Assembly (NCBI GenBank): GCA_013416395.1
Contig: JACCEP010000006.1
Coordinates: 124,001-188,000 of the forward strand
DNA from: Alcaligenaceae bacterium
Lineage (GTDB): Bacteria; Pseudomonadota; Gammaproteobacteria; Burkholderiales; Burkholderiaceae_B
Reading direction: 5' to 3'
Length of the DNA: 64,000 nucleotides
How positions within the stretch are numbered: the stretch's first letter is position 1; each line of letters opens with the position of its first letter. The notes beneath the pieces are model-generated. The model made no database searches and was not told the DNA's origin. It saw only the letters and a program-made list of their open reading frames with translations. The position numbers were made by a program, and so were the translations under genes. Shown piece by piece: positions 29,067 through 37,684 of this stretch.

Positions 29067-30515
29067 ATGAAAAAGACAACGGGCGTCATTGCGGTAATCG
29101 TTGTGCTGGGTGCTGGCTATGCCGGTACTACCTGGTACATGGGAAAGCGAATTCAGAGCGAGTATGAACGCGTTATCGCCACGGCTAACGAACGTATGAA
29201 AGAATTCGCCGGAATCGGCCAGCCAGCCAGCGCACCTTCGCTTGCGCTGACCAGCTACGATCGCGGGTTTTTCTCCTCTGAAGCGGTTTACACCATTACT
29301 GCAACGGCAGAAGAAGGTAAACCGCTTGAGTTTCGTCTGCACGATCACATTTCGCACGGGCCTTTTCCTGTAACTGCACTTAAAGCTGGCAAGCCTGCTC
29401 CCATGCTTGCCGATATTACCTCGCAGCTGGTATCTACACCGTCTGTGCAGCCGTGGTTTGATGCGGTTACCAATAAAAATCAGCCGCCGCTGCATGCAGC
29501 AACGTACCTCGGTTTCTCTGGAACGGGGCAAAGTGTCTGGACGGTAGAGCCGGCGTCATTCTCACAAGAGGGCGTAGCCGTTGAGCTTAGCGGCGGCGCT
29601 TTTACCATTGACTTAAGCAACCAGTATCAAAACACCGATACAAAAGGCAAGTTTGGCTCAGTGGTCGCGGTTGATGAAGAGGCAGGTGACACCATGCGTG
29701 TCGCCAATATTGAGTTCGCAGGTACTTCTGAGCAGGCCGAAGAGAAGTCCGTCCGCACGCATAACAGGGCCACTGTTGAAAGTGTAGTCATCGAGAACCC
29801 CGACAAAGACACTGTCACGCTCAAAAACCTGGCTATGCAAGTTAATGGCGAGCAAAAGGGAGACCTTATCGATGCAACCGTAGCCTACACCTTCGGCAGC
29901 ATTCAGTCTGGTGCGGCCGAACTGGGTAGCGTTTCTGTCAACGGCGAACTCAAACGACTGGACATTAAAGCCTTCGTCGATTTAGGAAACACCTATGACG
30001 CGATGATGGTCAGGCAAGGGGTTACTAGCCCCGATGACCTGGACCTCACGCCCGAAGACGAGGCGGTGCTTCGCGAAAAATCATTGGCCTTGCTAAAGCC
30101 CAATCCATTGGTCACCGCCGGTCCTATCATTTGGAAAAACAGCAGCGGTCAAACTGAAGCGATGCTGGCGCTCGACATGGTTGAGCCTAAAGAAGGCGAC
30201 GCTGCGGCGGGCTTTGATGTGCTGTTGCCGCAGATCGTGAAAAAAGCTGATCTGAACGTAAGCGTTTCCAAATCGATGATGGTTCAGGCATTTAGCCAAA
30301 CTGGCACTGATGACGCAGAGCGGGAGCAGTTGGCTGCCATGGGTGGCATGCTCTATGACCAGTATGTATCACGCCTGCAGGGCTTGGGGTTTGTCAGTGT
30401 GCAGGATGACACCGCCAAGCTTGGAATCGTTTACGAAAAGGCGATGTTCAACGTAAACGGTAAAACGATGACGCCCGAAGAGTTCATGCAGCGGGCAATA
30501 ATGCTCGCCATGTAG
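29067..30515 (+). CDS. DUF945 (YdgA-like) family protein
   Basis: A 482-residue protein with an N-terminal membrane anchor or uncleaved signal (TTGVIAVIVVLGAGYAGTTW) followed by WYMGKRIQSEYERVI, the conserved DUF945 start. Repetitive beta-strand-rich sequence follows with motifs such as SYDRGFFSSEAVYTI and DHISHGPFP. YdgA-type proteins sit in the inner membrane with a large periplasmic domain, and their role is unclear. Its promoter would lie in the 145-base spacer shared with the divergent isomerase. Confidence 0.85.
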   Translation: MKKTTGVIAVIVVLGAGYAGTTWYMGKRIQSEYERVIATANERMKEFAGIGQPASAPSLALTSYDRGFFSSEAVYTITATAEEGKPLEFRLHDHISHGPFPVTALKAGKPAPMLADITSQLVSTPSVQPWFDAVTNKNQPPLHAATYLGFSGTGQSVWTVEPASFSQEGVAVELSGGAFTIDLSNQYQNTDTKGKFGSVVAVDEEAGDTMRVANIEFAGTSEQAEEKSVRTHNRATVESVVIENPDKDTVTLKNLAMQVNGEQKGDLIDATVAYTFGSIQSGAAELGSVSVNGELKRLDIKAFVDLGNTYDAMMVRQGVTSPDDLDLTPEDEAVLREKSLALLKPNPLVTAGPIIWKNSSGQTEAMLALDMVEPKEGDAAAGFDVLLPQIVKKADLNVSVSKSMMVQAFSQTGTDDAEREQLAAMGGMLYDQYVSRLQGLGFVSVQDDTAKLGIVYEKAMFNVNGKTMTPEEFMQRAIMLAM

Positions 30516-30525
30516 TGTGCTAAAG

Positions 30526-30555
30526 AGCAGGGCGGCCAGTAAGTGCCGCCCTGCT
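30526..30555. terminator. Convergent hairpin between DUF945 and DUF4168 genes
   Basis: A perfect 11-bp stem AGCAGGGCGGC / GCCGCCCTGCT with an 8-base loop in the 49-base gap between two converging genes. T-runs are weak on both sides (TCTTTA on the minus strand), but position and stability fit a shared terminator. Confidence 0.65.
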
Positions 30556-30564
30556 AAGCAGTCG

Positions 30565-30945
30565 TTACTTCACCATGCCTTTTACGCGCTGTGCCAGCTT
30601 GGGGTCTTGCTGCAGCGCCTGGTTGATGCCGTTAAATTGATCTACCGTCATGCCTTCGTCGTGTACCGCCTTGACCATTTTCTGGTCGGCCTCTTCAAAA
30701 ACTTGTTTTTTGGTTGGCTCATCCGGTGCTGACTGCAGCTTGGGTGTGTATTCTTGAGAAAGCATCACAACCTTTTGCGACGCACTCACAAAGCGTTCAA
30801 GTTGCGCATCGGAGTAATCTGGAGCGGGCACCGTTGCGGCTGGCAGGTTTGAGTCGGGCGCGGCTTGTTGCGCCATAGCGGCTCCGCTTGCCAGGCTGGC
30901 TGCGAGCAGGCATGAAGTAATGGCGATGCTGATCCGTTTTTGCAT
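30565..30945 (-). CDS. DUF4168 domain exported protein
   Basis: A 126-residue exported protein. The signal peptide is MQKRISIAITSCLLAASLAS followed by GAAMAQQ (cleavage expected after AMA). A helical domain follows with YSDAQLERFVSASQKVVM and DEGMTVDQFNGINQALQQDP, typical of DUF4168. The ATG at 30945 has AAAGGAG six bases upstream, which settles it over the longer frame to 30990. Expected in the periplasm; function unknown. Confidence 0.88.
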   Translation of the reverse strand: MQKRISIAITSCLLAASLASGAAMAQQAAPDSNLPAATVPAPDYSDAQLERFVSASQKVVMLSQEYTPKLQSAPDEPTKKQVFEEADQKMVKAVHDEGMTVDQFNGINQALQQDPKLAQRVKGMVK

Positions 30946-31199
30946 GGAATCTCCTTTCATGCGATAAGTGAACTTCCATGATGACAACAAACGGCGCCAT
31001 TACAAGGTATACGGTGTGCGCAGACTTATCGAGGGGCAACCTCAAGTAACGTTATCATCGCGAAAAGCGGTCAAACCGTGACCTCTCGTCGGAAATCGGC
31101 ATAACTCTTACGTTTGGACAACATGCCCACGTGTTGTTCCCAGGGTTATACACAGCCTCTGTGGATAAGAATGGCTGTGCTTGCCCAGCCTGGCGGGGC

Positions 31200-31350
31200 A
31201 GAGCCGAGCCGAGCTGAGCCGAAGCCGATCTGAGCTGAAGCAGAAACTGAGCTGGAGCGGCAACCGAGCTGAAGCAGAAACCGAGCTGAAGCAGAAACCG
31301 AGCCAGACCGGGCCGGACCTAAGCCGAAGCCGAGCCCAAGCCAGCCCCAG
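31200..31350. repeat. Low-complexity GAGCCG/GAGCTG region with 17-nt tandem repeat
   Basis: The spacer downstream of the antiporter gene starts with imperfect GAGCC(G) words and then holds a 17-nt unit, GAGCTGAAGCAGAAACC. It is repeated four times at exact 17-base spacing (31232, 31249, 31266, 31283); copy 1 has one change at its last base, copy 2 three changes, copies 3 and 4 are identical. Degenerate GCCGAAGCC words continue toward 31350. The bases 30946-31199 upstream hold no recognised gene. Confidence 0.85.
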
Positions 31351-31356
31351 CTCAGT

Positions 31357-33258
31357 TCAACCTTGGTGTGGCGCTCCAGCGTCGCTAGAGCTTCGGCGTG
31401 CTGCCTCAGCTTCGGTAGCATTGCGGCGCGCCGCTTCTGCCTCGGGAGAAGAAAGGCTCACGATGGTCCAGCCGCTTTCGGGCTCCAGTTCGCGGTCGAG
31501 CGTGAACGGACGGGCGTAGCCTTTTGGGTTTATGCCAAATAAAGGGGTAAGCCCGTTGCCTTGTGTTTCGAGGTAGGTTTCGAAGGTATATGTGTCGGTG
31601 AGCGTTGTGGCGTGAATTGCGCCGCCTTGTGACAATATGGTTGAAAGCTTCCAGTAGCCCAGATCGGCGGCGAACAAGGCGCGGCCGCGATATTGCGGCG
31701 AGGCCGAATGCTTTTCTTTTGGCGAGGGTTTGCCGTTGTTCTCAGGATCGTTGGTGAGGTTGGCCTGTGGCAGTGAAAACACCTTGTTCTTTCCGAACTC
31801 ATCGCGGTAGCGTAGGGTAACCAGCTCATTGAAATGATCCCAGGCACCTAGTGCGAGCAGACGGCCGATTCCGGCAAGGTCTAAATTGCGATGTGCATGC
31901 TCGGAGATGGGGCTGCCATAATACGTGGGTAGCCCTGCCATGCGGGCCTTGGCGATGCTGTCCCAGTCGCTGTCGCATAGCCTTACCTGTATGTCTTGTT
32001 CTTGCAGTGCCAAGCCAATGGCGCGCGCCACCGGGTTGGCGCCAACGATAAGAAAGCCTTCAGGCTCGGGTTCGGCCACGCCCAGAGCAAGCGCCATGGG
32101 GCGTGCGGTGGCACTCTGAAGAACAACCGTGCCGATAATAACTACAAATGTTAAGGGTAATAATTGGTCTGCATGCGGTAGGCCCAGTTTTTCAAGCTTG
32201 AGTGCAAAGAGTGCAGAAACAGCCGCCGCCACGATGCCACGCGGTGCAATCCACGTAATTAGCGTGCGTTCTTTGAGCGTAAGTTTGGACCCCCAGGTCG
32301 ACAACAAAACCTTAAGCGGCCGAGCGACAAAAAGCATAATGGCCAGCACGGCGCCCGCCTGCCATCCAAGGGCTCCCAGGCTGTCTGTTTGCATGCGTGC
32401 CGCCAAAATAATAAACAGCACTGACAGCAGCATAAGGCTGAGCGTTTCTTTGAACTCGAGTATGTCTTCGACAGACACGCCCTTGCTGTTGGCCAGCCAA
32501 ATACCCATGATGGTAACGGTGAGCAGGCCAGATTCGGCATGTATTTCGTTGGAGAGGGCGAAGGCGGCAAACATGACAGCCAGCACGGTCATGTTGATAA
32601 GGTAGTCGGCAAGTAGGTTGCGACGCAGTATCTGGCTGACAAGAAAACCTGCCACCACGCCAGCGATCAGCCCTGTAGCTATGGTTTCTCCGAAGATAAG
32701 AAGTGCGTGCTGTATTGCGTGGCTGGTTTGCAGAGCAACGATAAATTCGTAGGCCAACACCGCAAGCAATGCGCCTATGGGGTCGATAAGTATGCCTTCC
32801 CAGCGTAGCGTGTTGGCGATGGGTGCAATGGGCCTGACAGTACGCAACAACGGAGTAATGACGGTAGGCCCTGTGACGACGGTAATCGCGCCAAACAGAA
32901 ATGCCAGCTGCCAGGGAAAATCCATGAGCCAGTGCGCGGCGATGGCGGTAATGGCCCAGGTAATGAGCAGGCCAGTACTGACCATACGCCGAACGACGCC
33001 TTCCAGCCCCCTGATTTGATGAAACTCGAGCGTGAGGCTACCTTCAAAAAGTATGACGGCAACAGAGAGTGAGATAAACGGGAACAGTAGTTCGCCAAAC
33101 AGCGCGTCAGGGTCGAGCCACCCGGCGACCGGGCCGATTAGCAACCCCGCGAGCAATAGAAAAAGAATGGCGGGCAGCCGCAGTCGCCACGCGATCCACT
33201 GACAGAACATGCCAATGACGCCTATGGAGGCAAGCAGCAAAACGTTGTGTTCACCCAT
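31357..33258 (-). CDS. CPA1 family Na+/H+ antiporter with C-terminal NAD-binding (TrkA-N) domain
   Basis: A 633-residue protein with about twelve membrane helices at residues 5-395 and a cytoplasmic Rossmann-type domain from about 405 (GFLIVGANPVARAIGLALQE). The membrane part has VILFEGSLTLEF, TVVTGPTVITPLLRTV and EGILIDPIGALLAVLAYEF with the paired acidic residue expected of CPA1 exchangers. ITWIAPRGIVAAAVSALFAL closes it. It should exchange Na+ or K+ for H+ under nucleotide control. The last 27 residues are odd: EAEAARR occurs twice in an Ala/Arg/Ser-rich tail next to the tandem-repeat DNA downstream. Monocistronic. Confidence 0.9.
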   Translation of the reverse strand: MGEHNVLLLASIGVIGMFCQWIAWRLRLPAILFLLLAGLLIGPVAGWLDPDALFGELLFPFISLSVAVILFEGSLTLEFHQIRGLEGVVRRMVSTGLLITWAITAIAAHWLMDFPWQLAFLFGAITVVTGPTVITPLLRTVRPIAPIANTLRWEGILIDPIGALLAVLAYEFIVALQTSHAIQHALLIFGETIATGLIAGVVAGFLVSQILRRNLLADYLINMTVLAVMFAAFALSNEIHAESGLLTVTIMGIWLANSKGVSVEDILEFKETLSLMLLSVLFIILAARMQTDSLGALGWQAGAVLAIMLFVARPLKVLLSTWGSKLTLKERTLITWIAPRGIVAAAVSALFALKLEKLGLPHADQLLPLTFVVIIGTVVLQSATARPMALALGVAEPEPEGFLIVGANPVARAIGLALQEQDIQVRLCDSDWDSIAKARMAGLPTYYGSPISEHAHRNLDLAGIGRLLALGAWDHFNELVTLRYRDEFGKNKVFSLPQANLTNDPENNGKPSPKEKHSASPQYRGRALFAADLGYWKLSTILSQGGAIHATTLTDTYTFETYLETQGNGLTPLFGINPKGYARPFTLDRELEPESGWTIVSLSSPEAEAARRNATEAEAARRSSSDAGAPHQG

Positions 33259-33533
33259 GTGTTGTCCTGTTGTTTTTGGAGGGGGGACGCGTGCTGCGTC
33301 GTAACCATATGCCTGAGGCGGTTTAATTCTGGGGCAAGCGTGGTGCTTCGGTCAAGTTGGCGACGGCTAAGCTCGTATTTCTGCAGGCGGCGGTGGGCTT
33401 GTAAGTGCAGCGTGCCTACATTACACCGGGTCAGGATGCGTGTGCAGCGTGCCTGCGGTACACGAGGTTAGGATGCATGCGTTGATGCCCCGTGCTTTGG
33501 GCTCGTGTGCGATGATCTGACCTACAATGAGCG

Positions 33534-33578
<45 letters not shown>

Positions 33579-33630
33579 TAGGCAAGTAGGCAAGTAGGCA
33601 GGCAGACAAGCAAGCCTGTAGGCAGGCAGG

Positions 33631-33674
33631 TAGGTAGGTAGGTAGGTAGGTAGGTAGGTAGGTAGGTAGGTAGG
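33631..33674. repeat. (TAGG)11 tetranucleotide microsatellite
   Basis: Eleven perfect copies of TAGG, 53 bases after the (GCAA)11 run, then TAAGCGAGTGGGTAGGCAAG and more GCAAGC/CAAGTGG words to about 33720. The two runs with equal copy number look like related expansions joined by mixed GGCA/GTAG words. Confidence 0.95.
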
Positions 33675-33814
33675 TAAGCGAGTGGGTAGGCAAGCAAGCG
33701 CTAGGCAAGCAAGTGGGCCTTCAAACAAGCGAGCTTTCAAGCTTACAGACCTGTAGATAGGCAGCAAGATCGATAGCGGCTAGAAAGACAGGCAGTTAAG
33801 GAGGATGGCCAGGC

Positions 33815-34690
33815 ATGGATATTGATTTTCTTCAGGCGGTTGATCAGTCTCGGGATACAGCGCTTGCGGCGGGTGCGCTGGTGCCCAATCGCTCAGAGTG
33901 CGTCACGATGGACGATCATGGTCTGCAATTTTCGGTGTGCTGGGTTGCTGTGCTGTCTGATAAAGATGGCAGCAAGCCGGTAATGCCTGGCGGCCCGCGT
34001 GACCCGAACTTTAATCCTTTCCTGCCACCTGATCCCTTGCTTACTGTGGGCAAAGCGGGCGAGCACCATAATGTCGTGCTTAACAAGTTTCCGGTATGTG
34101 ACCGGCATTTGGTGGTGGCGCGCACCACCTTTGAAGAACAGCGACTGCCGCTTGATCTGAACGATTTTCGTGCGCTGGCTGGCATTTTTTCGCAATGTGA
34201 TGGTTTCGGGTTTTATAACGGCGGTGCAGAAGCAGGGGCCAGCCAGCGGCACAAGCATGTGCAATGGACACCGCACGCACCAGGCAACCCGGGGCTTGCG
34301 TATCTGGCTAAAGGTCTACCGCAGGCGCTTCCAGAACACGCAATCATTCGCCACCCGGCGTTCAGGTTTCGGCATGTGTTTGTGCGAACGGTGTCAGGGC
34401 GTGATGTTGACCCCGAACAGTCCGCTCACAGTCTTTATCAGGCGTTTCAACTGGCATGCCGCACGCTACATCTGGAGCCGGATGAGCAGGGGTTGCTGCC
34501 ACCGTGCAATATGCTGGCGGATGACGGCTGGATGCTGCTGGTTCCTCGTCGCCAGGAACATGCGTATGAGGTGTCGGTGAACGCGCCGTCGTACGGCGGT
34601 GTGTTGTATGTGCGTGGGCCAGACCAAATTGACGCCATTCGCAAGGTAGGCCCGCTTGCTGTGCTGGCTGAGGCCGCTTTTCCTGAGTAA
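33815..34690 (+). CDS. ATP adenylyltransferase / Ap4A phosphorylase-like protein
   Basis: A 291-residue protein of the Ap4A phosphorylase (APA1/2) type, within the HIT superfamily. The catalytic motif is ASQRHKHVQWTP (His-x-His-x-Gln), preceded by GFGFYNGGAEAGASQRH. The nucleotide-binding N-terminal part has NPFLPPDPLLTVGKAGEHHN and VLNKFPVCDRHLVVART. It should phosphorolyse diadenosine tetraphosphate to ADP and ATP. AAGGAGG lies nine bases before the ATG. The long tetranucleotide repeats end about 95 bases upstream of the start. ung follows after 25 bases on the same strand. Confidence 0.9.
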   Translation: MDIDFLQAVDQSRDTALAAGALVPNRSECVTMDDHGLQFSVCWVAVLSDKDGSKPVMPGGPRDPNFNPFLPPDPLLTVGKAGEHHNVVLNKFPVCDRHLVVARTTFEEQRLPLDLNDFRALAGIFSQCDGFGFYNGGAEAGASQRHKHVQWTPHAPGNPGLAYLAKGLPQALPEHAIIRHPAFRFRHVFVRTVSGRDVDPEQSAHSLYQAFQLACRTLHLEPDEQGLLPPCNMLADDGWMLLVPRRQEHAYEVSVNAPSYGGVLYVRGPDQIDAIRKVGPLAVLAEAAFPE

Positions 34691-34715
34691 TGAACTTTGA
34701 CGGCAACGACACCTT

Positions 34716-35558
34716 ATGACTAAAAATGCGTCGGGCAATACAGACTCTTCCGTACAGAACGCTTTTCAAGGGAATCTTGTCGCGCATGTTGATGCGTTGC
34801 CCATTTCATGGCGACAGGCATTTGCCGACCAAGGCGTTGAGTCTGTGCTGGAAAGCATTGACGCGTTTTTGGCACGTCGGCTTGCTGAAGGCGCTGTGAT
34901 CTTTCCAAGGCGCCCGTTGCGGGCACTTCTTGAAATTGCGCCTGAAGATGTGCAGGTGGTGGTAATCGGGCAAGATCCTTATCACGGGCCAAATCAGGCT
35001 CAGGGGCTGGCGTTTTCGGTACCCAATGCCTGCCGTACACCACCAAGCTTGCGCAATATGTTTGCCGAGCTGGCTCGTGAGTTTCCCCAAACCTTTGTGC
35101 CTCAGCACAACAGCTTGGTGCGGTGGGCGCGGCAGGGTGCGCTAATGCTGAACACCTCACTGACGGTGGAGGCACATCAGCCGGCCTCCCATGCCCGTTG
35201 TGGCTGGCAGGCCGTTACCGATGCCATTTTGCTGCATGTGTTGCGACAGCCGCGCCCCAAGGTGTTTTTGCTTTGGGGGGCGCACGCCCAGGCCAAAGAG
35301 GCATTGGTGCAGTCGCATGCGCCACAAGGCCCGGTGTTGGTGCTAAAGGCCAATCATCCCTCGCCACTTTCGGCCACACGCCCACCTGTGCCCTTTATGG
35401 GGTGCGGGCATTTTGCCACGGCCAACGAGTGGCTGCGCCAACATGGGCAGACGGGCATAGAGTGGCTGGATAACCGTGTGCCGGGTGAGCCGTCTTCGGA
35501 ACTCGCCGACGCGGATAGCAATGGCCTGCCGCCAGCACAGGGAAACCTGTCGCTGTAA
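34716..35558 (+). CDS. ung: Uracil-DNA glycosylase (family 1)
   Basis: A 280-residue UDG. The catalytic water-activating motif is VIGQDPYHGPNQAQGLAFSV, the second motif MLNTSLTVEAHQPASHA, and the His motif is LKANHPSPLSATRPPVPFMG, all complete. It removes uracil from DNA. The N-terminal 30 residues and a C-terminal tail (about 25 residues, SSELADADSNGLPPAQGN) extend beyond the usual core. It probably shares a transcript with the phosphorylase-like gene 25 bases upstream. Confidence 0.96.
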   Translation: MTKNASGNTDSSVQNAFQGNLVAHVDALPISWRQAFADQGVESVLESIDAFLARRLAEGAVIFPRRPLRALLEIAPEDVQVVVIGQDPYHGPNQAQGLAFSVPNACRTPPSLRNMFAELAREFPQTFVPQHNSLVRWARQGALMLNTSLTVEAHQPASHARCGWQAVTDAILLHVLRQPRPKVFLLWGAHAQAKEALVQSHAPQGPVLVLKANHPSPLSATRPPVPFMGCGHFATANEWLRQHGQTGIEWLDNRVPGEPSSELADADSNGLPPAQGNLSL

Positions 35559-35942
35559 GCCTGGAAAGTTTTGTTTTGTGCTGCTGTTGCCGCAAGCTGT
35601 GTGCAAGGCAAGGCAAGGCAAGGCTCAGGCAAGGCCTAGGCCATGCAACGCAAGGACAAGGCAATGCAAGAACAAGGCAATGCTTGCCACGGTTGCTGGC
35701 TGCCATCTGCACAGTAAGGGTGACGGATAACGTCCGGCCAAACTGAGCAGTTTATCGGGTAGCACCTTTGGATGAAAAGTGGCTATTGCTTAACAATCGA
35801 CTCTTAAGTGCAGTGAGCGTCGGCACATCTACCCGGTGGGGCTGAGCGGGGAAGCTTCTACGACCTGTGTTCTGACCTGCGCTTGGGGCTTTGGGTTTAT
35901 ATCCAGATTTTCAGACGCAGGTCAGTACCAACAATTACCAGT
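35559..35942. repeat. Spacer after ung with CAAGG tandem and CAAGGCAATG words
   Basis: 384 bases between ung (plus) and the thiolase-like gene (minus), which converge. CAAGG is repeated four times at 35604-35623, followed by GGCAAGGCC and two copies of ACAAGGCAATGC at 35656 and 35672. The rest, 35700-35942, holds no recognised gene or clear terminator. Confidence 0.75.
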
Positions 35943-37115
35943 TTAAAGCGTTGCTTCTGTGCCAAGAATGGCGGTCGACTGGCTTGACAGCGTGCCACCA
36001 TTGCCATGAACAACGGCCAGATTGGCGTTACTGATCTGACGGTCTCCCGCCTCACCGCGCAACTGGCGTACCGCTTCGATCAGAATGAAAATACCGTACA
36101 TGCCGGGGTGCACACATGAAAGGCCACCGCCGTTGGTATTGACGGCAAGATGGCCGCCTGGTGCAATACCGCCATTGCTTACGAACTGGCCGGCTTCGCC
36201 TTTTTTGCAAAAGCCCAAGTCTTCGAGAAACAGCAAGGTGTTGATGGTGAAGGCATCGTAGCACTCGAGTACATCAACGTCTTTGGGTGTGACGCCTGCC
36301 ATCTCGAAGGCGATTTTGCCTGACTGGCTAGCAGCAGTAACGGTCAGGTTTTCCATGGACGAGATCTGGCGATTCCAGACGGCAGTCGAATTGCCCAGTA
36401 CGTAGACGGGCTTATGCTTCAATGACTTTGCGCGGTCTGCGCGCACCAGCACATAGGCACCAGCACCGTCGTTGACCAGGCAGCAGTCGCGTACGGTCAG
36501 CGGGTCAGACACCATGCGTGCCGACAAAACGTCTTCAATGGTTAGCGGGTCACGTGCCAGTGCTTCAGGGTTAAGCTGCGCCCACTTGCGTGCGGCGACC
36601 GCCACTTCAGCAAGTTGCTCGCGCGTGGTGCCAAACTCATGCATGTGGCGTGCTGTTGCCAGCGCATAGGCACTTAGCGGGTTCAGCGGGTTATAAGGTG
36701 TTTCGTAGGGCTGAGGGTCAAGCAACTTGCGGGCCTTGCCGATTTCAGCGCGGCTAAGGGTTGATGTGCGCTGCGTGCTGCCGTAGCAAACCAGCACGGC
36801 GTTGCACTGTCCAGATTCAAGTGCCTGAATGGCAGGCATCAGGTGGGCCACAAAACTTGAGCCACCCAGCATGGTGCTGTCGATAAACGTGGGCTTTATG
36901 CCCAGATGCTCAATGACGGGCATTGCCCACATGCCGGCAGCTACGCTTGCCGTGGCGATGCCGTCGATGTCCTGCATGGTGAGCCCGGCATCGGTAACGG
37001 CGCGATGCGCGGCCTGCACCAGGATTTCCATTTCGGTAAAGCCTGTGGCAAAGCCAATGCCTGCATGCCCGACACCTGCAATGGCTGCAGCGCCGCGAAG
37101 TCGTTGATCAATCAT
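35943..37115 (-). CDS. Thiolase-fold protein of the lipid-transfer (SCP2) type, nucleophile Cys not seen
   Basis: A 390-residue thiolase-superfamily protein starting MIDQRLRGAAAIAGVGHAGI. The fold segments AHRAVTDAGLTMQDIDGIAT, VSDPLTVRDCCLVNDGAGAY, DVLECYDAFTINTLLFLEDL and the glycine-rich NTNGGGLSCVHPGMYGIF are present. Where SCP2 thiolases have C-A-T-G-S-S, this protein reads STMLGGSSFVAHL, so Met or Leu stands at the usual cysteine. It may be an aldolase-like or otherwise divergent member rather than a true thiolase. It overlaps the DUF35 gene by a few bases (stop 37108, start 37115), the standard partner. Reaction and substrate unknown. Confidence 0.85.
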   Translation of the reverse strand: MIDQRLRGAAAIAGVGHAGIGFATGFTEMEILVQAAHRAVTDAGLTMQDIDGIATASVAAGMWAMPVIEHLGIKPTFIDSTMLGGSSFVAHLMPAIQALESGQCNAVLVCYGSTQRTSTLSRAEIGKARKLLDPQPYETPYNPLNPLSAYALATARHMHEFGTTREQLAEVAVAARKWAQLNPEALARDPLTIEDVLSARMVSDPLTVRDCCLVNDGAGAYVLVRADRAKSLKHKPVYVLGNSTAVWNRQISSMENLTVTAASQSGKIAFEMAGVTPKDVDVLECYDAFTINTLLFLEDLGFCKKGEAGQFVSNGGIAPGGHLAVNTNGGGLSCVHPGMYGIFILIEAVRQLRGEAGDRQISNANLAVVHGNGGTLSSQSTAILGTEATL

Positions 37116-37518
37116 TTTTTGGCTCCGCAGGGTTAAATACAACAAGCTTGCCGCTCTGGTCGTCGACAAGTACTGCCTGGACGGGTTGGCCAATACGGAC
37201 TGCATCGGGTGCGATGCCTTCTACACGACTCATCATGCGTGCGCCTTCTTCGAGATCGATAAGCGCAACGTTGTAGTCGCCGCCATGTTCGGGTTTGCGC
37301 CGCACAGTGGTGGTTGAGTACACAGTGCCTCGCCCCGACGGTGAGAACCACGACAGTTTGTCTGAGCCGCAGTGCGGGCAGATCATGCGTGGGTAGAAGA
37401 TACTGCGATCGCAGTCGGTGCAGCGTTGGATCTGGAAGTTTCCTTGATCAAGCTGGGTTCGGTAATACAGGTCGGCGCCAGTTGAATCGGCGGCCATTGT
37501 AGGGTTGGGTGTTGTCAT
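37108..37518 (-). CDS. OB-fold/zinc-ribbon protein (DUF35), partner of the thiolase-like protein
   Basis: A 136-residue ACAC/DUF35 protein. An N-terminal helix (DLYYRTQLDQGNFQIQRC) leads to a zinc ribbon with CTDCDRSIFYPRMICPHCGS (four cysteines) and an OB-fold with GRGTVYSTTTVRRKPEH. Such proteins bind SCP2-type thiolases and form the CoA-binding part of the complex. The start is uncertain: ATG 37518 (MTTPNPTMAAD) has no good ribosome site; an ATG at 37563 is the alternative. Its coding end overlaps the start of the thiolase-like gene, so the two are made together. Confidence 0.88.
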   Translation of the reverse strand: MTTPNPTMAADSTGADLYYRTQLDQGNFQIQRCTDCDRSIFYPRMICPHCGSDKLSWFSPSGRGTVYSTTTVRRKPEHGGDYNVALIDLEEGARMMSRVEGIAPDAVRIGQPVQAVLVDDQSGKLVVFNPAEPKND

Positions 37519-37684
37519 TTTTTTTGCATGCTTCCATTTAAAGGCTGCCCCAGTGTCGTTCATTACCCGCTGGCAAGGCAATTTTGTTTTGCTTAGGTGG
37601 GGCTTTCGGTGAACTTAATGGCGCAGCGTGGCGCACAACGGCTAAGCTTACGGTGTTTGTTTATTATGCTTTCTGCGAGGCAAC

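Noticed and set aside
31181-31519. Plus-strand ORF of 112 residues over the 17-nt repeat
   Set aside because: Runs antisense into the antiporter gene; Ser/Arg/Glu repeats only, no start signal.
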